Assembly: GCF_039727615.1 (NCBI RefSeq)
Contig: NZ_CP152474.1
Coordinates: forward strand, 620,001 to 684,000
Source of the DNA: Leclercia sp. S52
GTDB taxonomy: Bacteria; Pseudomonadota; Gammaproteobacteria; Enterobacterales; Enterobacteriaceae
Length of the DNA stretch: 64,000 nucleotides
Direction: 5' to 3'
The stretch's first letter is position 1, and each line of letters starts with the position of its first letter. The notes beneath the pieces were generated by a model that worked only from the letters and a program-made list of their open reading frames with translations, was not told the DNA's origin and did no database searches. Positions 9,657 to 17,084 of this stretch are shown here, piece after piece. Both the position numbers and the translations under genes were made by a program.

Positions 9657-10457
9657 TTAGCTGGCAATCAGGCGACGATGGCTCAGACGGTAGCAACTCA
9701 TCGCAAAGGTCAGTAGTACCAATGTGACTCCAGCCAAATAAGTCCAACTGACATTCGGACTGACATAACCCCCAATCCAGCCAGAGCGAATCAGCTCAAT
9801 AGCATGAACTAATGGGTTCCATAAAAACCAGTGCTGAAACTGCGTAGGTACGGTTGCAAGGGGATACATCACACAGGAGATAAACATCAGTGGCATCATC
9901 ATTAGGCTCAGGAATTTATCTGCTTCCTTGAATAAACTGCCCAGCACACAAAAAACGATGCCTAACGAAAATGAAAAGATCATTAGCAGGAAATAGGTAA
10001 GAATGACCTCTAATGGATCGCTGGGTATTGCATCAAAACCAAACCACAGTAATCCAAGTACCAGAATAAATCCCACCACGAGCCCAATGATGGCTTCAAG
10101 GATAAAACGGGCAACGAAAGTAGCAAATGGTGTCACCTGTCGATAGCAGAACAACCCCATATTGGCATTGACTGCAGATTTCAGTTGGCTGACAACTTTG
10201 TTAAAAAACATGAATGGCAAATAACCTGCAGTTATGAAAACTTGCACAGGTACACCACCAAAACCACTCTGGCTACGCATCCCAAAAATCGCGCTAAACA
10301 GGCTAATCATCAACAACGGATCCAGCAGCGCCCAGGCATACCCCAGCCGGTAACTACCAAATCGTGTTTTCAGTTCACGGATAAGCAGGCCAAAGGTCAC
10401 ATCCCGCAGCACCTGAAACGAGCTGCGGGGCGTTTGATTGAGAACAGGTTTAAGCAT
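9657..10457 (-). CDS. kpsM: Capsule polysaccharide ABC exporter permease
   Basis: The 266-residue ABC-2 type permease has about six hydrophobic segments and the conserved N-terminal region LIRELKTRFGSYRLGYAWA typical of KpsM/BexB/CtrC. The C-terminal part contains the short loop and re-entrant helix signature (WNPLVHAIELIRSGW). It forms the inner-membrane channel for capsule export with the downstream ATPase. It lies between the kpsD-like and kpsT genes, which matches the kpsD-M-T-E order of group 3 capsule loci. No strong Shine-Dalgarno is visible before the ATG. Confidence 0.92.
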   Translation of the reverse strand: MLKPVLNQTPRSSFQVLRDVTFGLLIRELKTRFGSYRLGYAWALLDPLLMISLFSAIFGMRSQSGFGGVPVQVFITAGYLPFMFFNKVVSQLKSAVNANMGLFCYRQVTPFATFVARFILEAIIGLVVGFILVLGLLWFGFDAIPSDPLEVILTYFLLMIFSFSLGIVFCVLGSLFKEADKFLSLMMMPLMFISCVMYPLATVPTQFQHWFLWNPLVHAIELIRSGWIGGYVSPNVSWTYLAGVTLVLLTFAMSCYRLSHRRLIAS

Positions 10458-10478
10458 GAGAAGGCCGATATAACAGAA

Positions 10479-10502
10479 CGGGCCCGCGCTGAGGCGAGCC
10501 CG
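10479..10502 (-). terminator. GC-rich hairpin between kpsD- and kpsM-like genes
   Basis: The arms CGGGC and GCCCG, with additional CGC/GCG pairing inside, sit in the 54-base gap between the two export genes. On the minus strand it is followed by TTCTGTTAT. It is a weak intrinsic terminator or attenuator that could modulate expression downstream of the outer-membrane channel gene. Confidence 0.35.
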
Positions 10503-10511
10503 CTTTGAGGG

Positions 10512-12275
10512 TTAGTTCAGGACCACGTTGGCCGCCACGGCAACCTGATAGATGACCTGGGTAATGTCTTTGATGGACTGCATCATTTTGCTGTCCACTT
10601 TCGGCATGACCAGAATCTGATCGCCCGGCATTACATCACCGCCGTCTTTAAACTCCATCAGCCCGTTGGCATGCACCACGGCAATACGCTTGTCGTTCGC
10701 ACGGTCGGTAAAGCCGCCCGCCCAGGCCACATAGTCTTCCAGGCTGGCGCTTTTGTTGAAGACCACCGCCTGCGGCATCATCACTTCGCCACCCACCTGA
10801 ATCAGGTCGGTCTTGTTCGGGATCACAATCTGGTCGCCCTGTTCCAGCAGGATGTTGGCAATCACGCCTTTATCCGACACCACCACTTTCCCCAGCGGCT
10901 GGATCTTGCGGGCTTTTTCCACGAAGCGCATCACCAGCTCGGCTTCTTTGGTGCGAATGGAGGCTTCACCGTCGGAACTGGCAGGCGCGGTAAACACGCT
11001 GCGCTCCAGGCGGTTAAGGGAATCTTCCAGCATCTCTTTCTGCCGCGCGGCCACGCTCTTACGCATGATGTAGATCGAACCGTAATCCGCCATGTTCGGG
11101 TCAATCGGAATATGGTTCAGCAGATCGTGCAGACGGGTCTCTTTACGCACGGTGAAGTAAGATGGCCCACGGTAGCTGCCCATTACCTGCACGTCGTAAA
11201 CCTGAGCATGCATATCGTCGTTAAACAGAACCTTGTCGCCGTCGCTCAGTTGAATGCGATCAAAATCTTTATACGGCATATAGACCGAGAACGGGCCGTT
11301 GGAGCGATCGCCAATCACGCCCACGTGGCTCACCTTGGCGAGCGGCAGGGCATAGTTGATCAGCTCGGAGCCGAGCGCGGTGCTGTTTTTTAATTCGAAG
11401 CGGAACGGGTTACGCACTTTACCGGCCACGTTGATCATCGGGCCCTGCGGTTCCACCAGGATCACATCCTGGTCCTTAAGCGACAGCTTCGGCATTTTGC
11501 CCTGCTGCATAAACTCGTACAGGTCGATCTGCTGGACGACGCGGTTCTGACGTAACACCTTAATATGACGGTAGCTTCCGCGATCGGAGTCGATACCGCC
11601 TGCGCGTTTCAGGAAATATAAAACGCTATCGGAAGACTGGCCGGCATATTGTCCCGGACGGATCACCGGGCCGGTCACAAATACGCTTACCGGAGTCGCG
11701 GTTAGTAAATTAACGTAAACATTAACGTTATTGGTGAATACTTCACTGATGTGGCTGGTGACTAAGTTATTGACTTTACTTGCCGCCACGTTTTTGACAT
11801 TTATTGGACCGACATCAGGAATGAAAATATTTCCCTGATTATCAACGGTGACCACGTTGGAGAAATTGACTGCGCCCCAGATCCAGATATTCAGCTTATC
11901 GCCGGGAGCGATCAGATAGTTATCGTTTAACCCGTCGCTGCGCTCGGTTTCATAGCCACCGGCAAACAGGTTAGCGCCATAAGGAGGGGGCAGGCCGGAC
12001 TCGGACTGCGGGAGGAGTTTACGCACGTCGGACTCGCCCGGCAGTAACATGCCCTGGCGGTTTTGCTGCGCAAAGGTTCCGGTGGTGGAGGAGGTATTCG
12101 CCTGACCGCTCATCGCCTGTTCACCGCCGAGCTGCAGTCGGCCATCGCCGGTATCTGCCGGGGTGTTCATGCCAAAGGCCTGAGCATCTTCCTTAGTGGG
12201 TGCTGCAAAGGCCGCGCAAGAGGCGCAGGCCAGCAGCAGAATGGCACTCAATTGCCGAAAATTCGTTATCTTCAC
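10512..12275 (-). CDS. kpsD: Polysaccharide export outer-membrane/periplasmic protein, KpsD-like (SLBB domains)
   Basis: GTG 12275 is favoured as start: AAGAG lies 7 bases upstream and translation gives a clean signal peptide ending CAAFA. The TTG at 12290 lacks a ribosome site. The mature protein of about 560 residues has the polysaccharide export domain (LIAPGDKLNIWIWGAVN, then VDNQGNIFIPDVGPINV) followed by SLBB-type repeats (VFVTGPVIRPGQYAG, INVAGKVRNPFRF, IQVGGEVMMPQAV). This matches KpsD of E. coli, which carries capsule through the periplasm and outer membrane with KpsE. Confidence 0.9.
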   Translation of the reverse strand: MKITNFRQLSAILLLACASCAAFAAPTKEDAQAFGMNTPADTGDGRLQLGGEQAMSGQANTSSTTGTFAQQNRQGMLLPGESDVRKLLPQSESGLPPPYGANLFAGGYETERSDGLNDNYLIAPGDKLNIWIWGAVNFSNVVTVDNQGNIFIPDVGPINVKNVAASKVNNLVTSHISEVFTNNVNVYVNLLTATPVSVFVTGPVIRPGQYAGQSSDSVLYFLKRAGGIDSDRGSYRHIKVLRQNRVVQQIDLYEFMQQGKMPKLSLKDQDVILVEPQGPMINVAGKVRNPFRFELKNSTALGSELINYALPLAKVSHVGVIGDRSNGPFSVYMPYKDFDRIQLSDGDKVLFNDDMHAQVYDVQVMGSYRGPSYFTVRKETRLHDLLNHIPIDPNMADYGSIYIMRKSVAARQKEMLEDSLNRLERSVFTAPASSDGEASIRTKEAELVMRFVEKARKIQPLGKVVVSDKGVIANILLEQGDQIVIPNKTDLIQVGGEVMMPQAVVFNKSASLEDYVAWAGGFTDRANDKRIAVVHANGLMEFKDGGDVMPGDQILVMPKVDSKMMQSIKDITQVIYQVAVAANVVLN

Positions 12276-12292
12276 AACATTTCTCTTCAAAA

Positions 12293-12667
12293 TTATTGCA
12301 CGGCAAGCAGGTTGCTGGCAGAGGCCTGTTCCAGTTGCGGTACCAGATACCAGGTATCCCCGTTCTTGCAGGTCACGCCGCGCTGTGACTGGTTGTAGTT
12401 CCGGTTACGCAGCAGTTCAATGCATTCCAGACCCAGGGCGGAGACATAACGCTGGCCTAAAATATAGGTGTTGCCGTTTGCGCTAAGTGCAGCGCCCTGA
12501 GGCAGGGTGTTCAGAGGTTGTTGCAGGTTGGCTGACATGGTCTGGAGGTCGGTAGAAGCGGCCGGATTAACAAGCGGTCGGGAGGCTTCAACCTGCTTCG
12601 GTGAATATGCACAGCCACTCAGCATGAGGGCGAGCGAAATCACCAGAAGGCGAGTTGCGTTCTTCAT
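12293..12667 (-). CDS. Putative lipoprotein at the head of the capsule operon
   Basis: The 124-residue protein has an N-terminal signal with lipobox LSGC at residues 16-19, so it should be lipidated at Cys19. The rest is a small secreted domain with two further cysteines (ECIELL and VTCKNGDTWYLVP) that could form a disulfide. It ends 17 bases before the kpsD-like GTG and is the first gene after the leader. I do not recognise a named family; an accessory role in assembling the export channel is inferred from position only. Confidence 0.75.
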   Translation of the reverse strand: MKNATRLLVISLALMLSGCAYSPKQVEASRPLVNPAASTDLQTMSANLQQPLNTLPQGAALSANGNTYILGQRYVSALGLECIELLRNRNYNQSQRGVTCKNGDTWYLVPQLEQASASNLLAVQ

Positions 12668-12817
12668 AGCTCAATATTTTCCAACAATCAGTAACTGGAA
12701 TGCGAAATAAAATGTCGATGGTGATCAACCGCGATTAATAGCTAAGCAGTTGAGATGTCATGCAGGTGCAGGAAAAGCAAAAAACGCAGAAATGAAGCAA
12801 GGAAAGCCAAAAAAAGG

Positions 12818-12829
12818 GTAGGCTACCGC
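12818..12829 (-). promoter_or_regulatory. Candidate ops element (RfaH recruitment site)
   Basis: On the minus strand the sequence GCGGTAGCCTAC matches the core of the ops consensus GGCGGTAG-NN-T-N-C except for the first G. It lies about 150 bases upstream of the first gene of a long, distally AT-rich polysaccharide operon, where RfaH-dependent antitermination is typical. The rest of a JUMPstart sequence is not evident. Confidence 0.6.
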
Positions 12830-12973
12830 ACGGAAATGGACGATTCCGGTCAAAAGATGCACAGATTTTACTGTAATGTCGCAGAGGGACTATTCAGTAA
12901 ACAACTAATATGGATTTTATTATTCACTAAAATGTTTGTGTGTCGAAGATTACATAATTACGTGGTATCTGTC

Positions 12974-12992
12974 ATTTGAATTTCATTCAAAT
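12974..12992. promoter_or_regulatory. Perfect 8-bp inverted repeat, operator-like
   Basis: ATTTGAAT and ATTCAAAT flank the three bases TTC. The location upstream of the capsule leader suggests a regulator-binding site. No known regulator is assigned. Confidence 0.35.
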
Positions 12993-13111
12993 TTGTCATT
13001 AAGCATCATCCGAAAGCGCACAACTATTAACTTTGGTGGGGGTAAGAAAAGCACGGTTAGATAAAGCAGTATTCCTGCTGGTGATTATTTCTAAGTGAAA
13101 TTAAATCGAAT

Positions 13112-13142
13112 AAAAAAACGCCAGCTGCGGGTGCGACTGGCG
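13112..13142 (-). terminator. Rho-independent terminator of hpaBC
   Basis: On the minus strand CGCCAG and CTGGCG form a 6-bp stem around a 12-base loop, followed directly by seven T. It lies 12 bases after the hpaC stop codon. Confidence 0.85.
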
Positions 13143-13154
13143 CGAGAGAGGATG

Positions 13155-13667
13155 TCAGGCGGTTATTTCTTGTTCAATTAACACCGGATGAAATCTGCGC
13201 TTAAAGTAAATCAGCCCGTGTCCCTCCTGGCTCAGGAGGATATTTTTGATCTCCACCAGGTAGACCAGATGGGTGCCGATGGTCTGCACCTGGCTTATTT
13301 CACCTTCCAGGCTGGCCAGTGCCTCTTTCAATACCGGCTGGGCCAGATGACCTTTTTGCCAGCAGGAGAGCGTAAAGCGCTCTTCCATTGCCATGCCGGT
13401 CATCCCGGCAAAATGACGCGCCATTATTTCCTGCTCGTGATTGAGCACGTTAATACACAGCTTGCCGTTGCCCTGAAATACCGGGTTCATGGCGCTGTTG
13501 GCATTCAGGCACACCATCACCGACGGTGGGGTATCGGTCACCGAGCAGACCGCGGTAGCGGTAATGCCGCAGCGTCCGGCTTCACCATCGGTGGTAACCA
13601 CATTGACCGCCGCAGAGAGGCTGGCCATCGCGTCGCGAAAGCGCAGGCGTTGTTCATCATGTTGCAT
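13155..13667 (-). CDS. hpaC: 4-hydroxyphenylacetate 3-monooxygenase, flavin reductase component
   Basis: The 170-residue flavin:NADH reductase supplies FADH2 to HpaB for ortho-hydroxylation of 4-hydroxyphenylacetate. Family features are FRDAMASLSAAVNVVTTDGEAG at the N-terminus (FMN-binding split barrel), ITATAVCSVTDTPP and the MARHFAG segment. The length equals that of E. coli W HpaC. It follows hpaB by 17 bases with GGGAGGTC upstream of ATG, forming a two-gene operon that ends at a strong terminator. Confidence 0.95.
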   Translation of the reverse strand: MQHDEQRLRFRDAMASLSAAVNVVTTDGEAGRCGITATAVCSVTDTPPSVMVCLNANSAMNPVFQGNGKLCINVLNHEQEIMARHFAGMTGMAMEERFTLSCWQKGHLAQPVLKEALASLEGEISQVQTIGTHLVYLVEIKNILLSQEGHGLIYFKRRFHPVLIEQEITA

Positions 13668-13684
13668 CTTGACCTCCCGCTGCG

Positions 13685-15247
13685 TTATTTCAGCAGCTTG
13701 TCGAGCAGGTTGATATCGGTGTTGTTGTGCAGGTGCGGAACCGTCCAGCCGTTCTGGTCGTACTCAGACAGGCAGCGGTCGACCATCGCCATCATCTTGT
13801 CCATGTTGCCGGAGGTCTGCGCCTGGCGCAGGCACTGCAGGCGGATTTCGTCCTGGCTACCGGAGTAGTTGATCTCATACAGCTCGTGGCGGCCGCCGAA
13901 CTCGCTGCCGATGGCATCCCACATCAGTTTCAAAATCTTGATGCGTTCAACGTGATCCATGCCGTTGGAGCCGCGCACGTATTTCGCCAGGTATTTGTCG
14001 ATCTGCGGGTTGTTCAGATCCCGGGCGCTGGACGGGAGATAAATCAGGCCGCTGGTGACGTTGCGCTCGATGATGTTTTTGATTTTGGCGTAGGCCATCG
14101 GGGCCATCACGCGGTAGGTTTGCAGCGCGGCATGGTCCGGCAGGTAGGCGCCGTTGACCCACGGGGTCGCTTCCGAGCACATGGAGTCGCTCAGCGCCCA
14201 GAACATGTTGCGCCAGGCCACCACTTCACCGAGATCGGCCTGCACGCCGCGGAATTCGGAGGTGCCGGTACACTCCAGCGATTTTTTCAGCAGGGCGGTG
14301 ATGAAGTCGAGCTTCACCGCCAGGCGCACGCAGGCCTGCAGCGGATACATGCGGGCGAAACCGCCCTCCATGGTCCAGCGACGGCAGCGGTCGAAATCGC
14401 GGTAAATAAGGACGTTCTCCCAGGGGATCAGCACGTTATCCATTACCAGAATGGCGTCGTTCTCGTCGAAGCGGCTGGTGAGCGGGTAGTCGTAAGGGGA
14501 ACCGGTCGCACCGGCCACCAGCTCGTAGGAGGCGCGGGAGATCAGCTTCACGCCTTCGGCATCCATCGGGGCGACGAACATCAGGGCGAAGTCCGGGTTA
14601 TCGCCCATCACCTGCGCCGAGCCAAAGCCGATCATGTTGTAGTGGGTCAGCGCCGAGTTAGTGGCGACCACTTTCGCGCCGCTGACGATGATCCCGGCGT
14701 CGGTCTCTTTTTCCAGCTTGATGTAGACGTCTTTCACCTCATCGGCCGGCTTGTGGCGATCGATCGGCGGGTTGACGATGGCGTGGTTAAAGTACAGGCC
14801 GCTCTCCTGAATGCGGGTGTACCAGTTGCGGGCGTTCTGCTCGAACTGACCATAAAAGGCCGGGTTAGCGCCCAGCGCACAGCCAAAGGCCGCTTTGTAA
14901 TCCGGGGTACGACCCATCCAGCCGTAGCTCAGGCGTGACCACTCGGCGATAGCATCGCGCTGCTGACGCAGGTCGTTGGCACTTTTCGCCACGCGGAAGA
15001 ACTTATGGGTGTAGCCGCCGTTGCCGGTATCGGTGTTCCAGCACAGCGCATCCTGCATGTCAGGTTTGTGCAGCGCGTCGTACAGCTGCGCGACCGAGGC
15101 CGCCGCATTGCGAAACGCCGGATGGGTGGTCACATCTTTCACGCGCTCGCCGTAGATGTAGATCTCCCGGCCATCCTGCAGGCTCTTCAGATACTCTTCA
15201 CCGGTTAACGGGCGTGTGGTGCTGGCGCGGAAATCTTCAGGTTTCAT
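13685..15247 (-). CDS. hpaB: 4-hydroxyphenylacetate 3-monooxygenase, oxygenase component
   Basis: The 520-residue FADH2-dependent monooxygenase hydroxylates 4-hydroxyphenylacetate to 3,4-dihydroxyphenylacetate, the first step of the pathway. It begins MKPEDFRASTTRPLTGEEYL and shows the conserved RTPDYKAAFG and SRFDENDAILVMDNVLIPWENV regions; its length matches E. coli HpaB. It is transcribed leftward with hpaC from its own promoter, which HpaA is known to activate in E. coli W. In this genome the region upstream is separated from hpaA by a rightward Hcp cassette. Confidence 0.96.
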   Translation of the reverse strand: MKPEDFRASTTRPLTGEEYLKSLQDGREIYIYGERVKDVTTHPAFRNAAASVAQLYDALHKPDMQDALCWNTDTGNGGYTHKFFRVAKSANDLRQQRDAIAEWSRLSYGWMGRTPDYKAAFGCALGANPAFYGQFEQNARNWYTRIQESGLYFNHAIVNPPIDRHKPADEVKDVYIKLEKETDAGIIVSGAKVVATNSALTHYNMIGFGSAQVMGDNPDFALMFVAPMDAEGVKLISRASYELVAGATGSPYDYPLTSRFDENDAILVMDNVLIPWENVLIYRDFDRCRRWTMEGGFARMYPLQACVRLAVKLDFITALLKKSLECTGTSEFRGVQADLGEVVAWRNMFWALSDSMCSEATPWVNGAYLPDHAALQTYRVMAPMAYAKIKNIIERNVTSGLIYLPSSARDLNNPQIDKYLAKYVRGSNGMDHVERIKILKLMWDAIGSEFGGRHELYEINYSGSQDEIRLQCLRQAQTSGNMDKMMAMVDRCLSEYDQNGWTVPHLHNNTDINLLDKLLK

Positions 15248-15613
15248 AGGGACCTCGTATCGGAATGTGTTGTTAAATTTATGTGTTGTTTTTGTTGTTT
15301 AATTGAAGCGTGAGAGAGGCAGGACGTGAAGGGACGAATGGGTCAACGACGGGTACTTTTCAGGCGGGTGCGAGATTTGTGATCGGGGTGGGATTTGATG
15401 GGAGTACGGTGTGGTTGCCGGGTGGCGCTGCGCTTACCCGGCCTACGGTTACGTAGCCCCGGTAAGCGAAGCGCCACCGGGGGGAAAGCGTCCGCTAGGC
15501 CAGTGGATAAATAGTAAATTTCAAAATTCAGAAATTAACCATACGATTTAGCATGATATTTTTTTACAGGAAGATTAATAAGGATTAACCATAAAATGCA
15601 TAAGGAAATCATC
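15248..15613. other. Intergenic region between divergent hpaBC and hcp
   Basis: These 366 bases should contain the leftward hpaBC promoter (nearest about 100 bases upstream of hpaB) and the rightward hcp promoter (AT-rich part from about 15500). A REP element sits between them. No gene is seen. An exact HpaA or CRP site could not be assigned with confidence. Confidence 0.5.
15416..15484. repeat. REP pair (BIME-like)
   Basis: Two inverted copies of the unit GCCGGGTGGCGCTGCGCTTA and its complement form a long hairpin. The same unit recurs at 16993, 20988, 27602, 51325, 54854 and 60401. It marks the left edge of the Hcp cassette. Confidence 0.85.
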
Positions 15614-16105
15614 ATGGCAGTTCCTGCTTATCTCTGGCTTTATAATCAATCCGGTACGCTTATCCCTGGTGGAAGCAATGTTCTGAGCCGTGAAGGTGCA
15701 ATAGAAATGCAAAGCTTTAACCACGGCGTACATATTCCCTACGATTACAATATGGGGCGACTTACGGGTACTCGCGTTCATGATCAGTTGAGTATCACGA
15801 AAGAGTTCGATAAAGCCACGCCCTATCTTTACCGTGCTGTATCAACAGGCGAACCTCTTCAGAAGGCGATAATTAAATGGTATCGCATCAACGACGCAGG
15901 CGTAGAGGAAGAGTTTATGCACTTCATCCTCGAAAATGTGAAAATCGTGGCGGTAACGCCGGTAATGCATAATTTCAAGAGTGCATCTGGATTAAGCAGT
16001 AATCCTACTGAATCAATATCGCTGGCCTACGAGAGAATTACCTGGCTCTATCTCGACGGTAATATCAAATTTACTGATTCGTGGAATCAGAGGATGACGT
16101 CATGA
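15614..16105 (+). CDS. hcp: Orphan type VI secretion Hcp-family protein
   Basis: Start ATG 15614 (MAVPAYLWLYNQSG) has AAGGA 8 bases upstream; an earlier ATG at 15596 lacks such a site. The 163-residue protein matches the Hcp tube family: AYLWLYN N-terminus, VLSREGAIEMQSFNHGVHIPYD, GTRVHDQLSITKEFDKATPYLYRAVSTGE and LAYERITWLYLDG. Hcp hexamers form the inner tube of the T6SS and carry effectors. No other T6SS structural gene is in the window, so this is an orphan Hcp. Its stop overlaps the next start by ATGA. Confidence 0.92.
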   Translation: MAVPAYLWLYNQSGTLIPGGSNVLSREGAIEMQSFNHGVHIPYDYNMGRLTGTRVHDQLSITKEFDKATPYLYRAVSTGEPLQKAIIKWYRINDAGVEEEFMHFILENVKIVAVTPVMHNFKSASGLSSNPTESISLAYERITWLYLDGNIKFTDSWNQRMTS

Positions 16106-16647
16106 TCCATTGTCGGTTGGACTTTAATAATCTTTATGACAATGGCCGGGTTGCACGCCTCGATGTAGGCGGCGTAGGTTCATTCCCCGTTTTCAGCGGT
16201 CTTGGGGAGTTAGCGAATAAACCTGAATGCTCTTATCTTTCGAATGCAGCCGTTCCGCCGGGCAGTTATTGGATTGTTGACAGGCCAACTGGTGGGAAGC
16301 GTTCGCGCGCAGAAACCTGGTTAAAACATGCTTTTACCGGGAATAATTATTACGACTGGTTTGCTCTGTTTCGCAAAGATGGGGTGATTGATGATGTGAT
16401 GCGATTTGATGTCGGTACATTCCATTACAACCGAAAACATTTCCGGCTACATCCGCCCCGCCCGGACGGCTCAGGTATTAGTGAGGGTTGCGTTACGTTC
16501 TTTCGTAACGTGGATTTTTACACAGTAAGGGCCGCGCTTCTGCGGGCACATAAGCATAAGGTCTTGGGTGGAAATGAGTTATGGGCTTACGGCGACATTA
16601 CCGTGATTGGCAACACGAATGGAGTGTGTAATGTTAGGGCCCCTTAA
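16102..16647 (+). CDS. DUF2778 / Tlde1-like L,D-transpeptidase-fold T6SS effector
   Basis: The 181-residue protein starts at ATG 16102 inside the hcp stop (ATGA). Family features in order are GGVGSFPVFSG, PPGSYWIVDRPTGG, DWFALFRKDGVIDD, FRLHPP and GISEGCVTF, with His and Cys of the last two motifs as the expected catalytic pair of the YkuD-like fold. DUF2778 proteins such as Salmonella Tlde1 are T6SS-delivered periplasmic toxins that modify peptidoglycan tetrapeptides. There is no signal peptide, consistent with delivery through the Hcp tube. Codon and base composition are AT-richer than in the hpa genes around it. Confidence 0.85.
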   Translation: MIHCRLDFNNLYDNGRVARLDVGGVGSFPVFSGLGELANKPECSYLSNAAVPPGSYWIVDRPTGGKRSRAETWLKHAFTGNNYYDWFALFRKDGVIDDVMRFDVGTFHYNRKHFRLHPPRPDGSGISEGCVTFFRNVDFYTVRAALLRAHKHKVLGGNELWAYGDITVIGNTNGVCNVRAP

Positions 16648-16918
16648 ATGGTTGCTGCGCATTGTTATATTTTTAGCAATTACGTTTCTTTTCCTGATAA
16701 GCGGCATTTTCGATCCCCTGGCTGAAAGCCTGAGAGTACCTATCGCCAGATTTATGACCTGGATTAACCATGATAATTTCACTCTGTATGCGGATTACTA
16801 CTCGGACAACCTGGAAAATGCCTGGCTGTACATTTATGTGTTCCTTAACGTCATCGTCGGCATAGTTTCTGTCGCTACATTTGAGTATCTGGCTAAATTA
16901 GCCAAAAAGAGTAATTAG
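16631..16918 (+). CDS. Small membrane protein, probable immunity protein for the DUF2778 effector
   Basis: ATG 16631 (MLGPLKWLLR) has GGAG 6 bases upstream and overlaps the effector gene by 17 bases; the earlier ATG 16607 is inside the effector with no such site. The 95-residue protein has two hydrophobic helices (about 5-27 and 66-88) flanking a loop of about 38 residues that should lie in the periplasm, where the effector acts. Gene order and coupling match effector-immunity pairs. No named family is recognised; function is inferred. Confidence 0.75.
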   Translation: MLGPLKWLLRIVIFLAITFLFLISGIFDPLAESLRVPIARFMTWINHDNFTLYADYYSDNLENAWLYIYVFLNVIVGIVSVATFEYLAKLAKKSN

Positions 16919-16930
16919 CTTCCTGATGAT

Positions 16931-16956
16931 GGCCCGTATATCGCGGGCTTTTTTTA
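16931..16956 (+). terminator. Terminator of the Hcp-effector-immunity operon
   Basis: GCCCG and CGGGC form the stem, followed by eight T, 15 bases after the last stop codon of the cassette. Confidence 0.8.
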
Positions 16957-16992
16957 TTCGGCTTTAGTGGCCGTCCAGCGTGGCGATCTGGT

Positions 16993-17023
16993 TGCCGGGT
17001 GGCGCTGCGCTTACCCGGCCTAC
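16993..17023. repeat. REP element, right flank of the Hcp cassette
   Basis: A single unit, TGCCGGGTGGCGCTGCGCTT and following bases, is nearly identical to the left-flank copy at 15416. Confidence 0.8.
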
Positions 17024-17040
17024 ATGAGCGTGCCAGATTG

Positions 17041-17079
17041 TTCCCTCTCCCCTATGGGGAGAGGGTTAGGGTGAGGGGT
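17041..17079. repeat. Palindromic repeat CCCTCTCC...GGAGAGGG
   Basis: CCCTCTCCCC-TAT-GGGGAGAGGG is followed by TTAGGGTGAGGG. Copies of the same element occur at 38605 and 54054. It is a common intergenic palindrome in enterobacteria and lies just after the hpaA stop. Confidence 0.75.
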
Positions 17080-17084
17080 AAAAC

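Larger units (their letters stand above)
12668..13111. other. Intergenic region: capsule operon leader and upstream control region
   Basis: About 440 AT-rich bases separate the capsule operon from the hpaBC terminator. It holds a candidate ops element about 150 bases upstream of the first gene and a perfect 8-bp inverted repeat farther upstream, noted separately. A possible leftward promoter is TTCGAC, 17 bases, AATAAT at about 12915-12946 (revcomp), but this is weak. No credible gene is seen; the 74-codon open frame at 12755-12979 lacks coding character. Confidence 0.6.

Noticed and set aside
12755..12979. 74-codon open frame in the capsule leader
   Set aside because: Lysine/arginine-rich without a ribosome site, and it overlaps the ops element in the opposite orientation.
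13727..14938. 403-codon open frame on + opposite hpaB
   Set aside because: Antisense shadow of hpaB with no recognisable domain or ribosome site.
15416..17079. REP elements considered as insertion sequence ends
   Set aside because: No transposase or target duplication is present; the units match REP palindromes scattered in the window.
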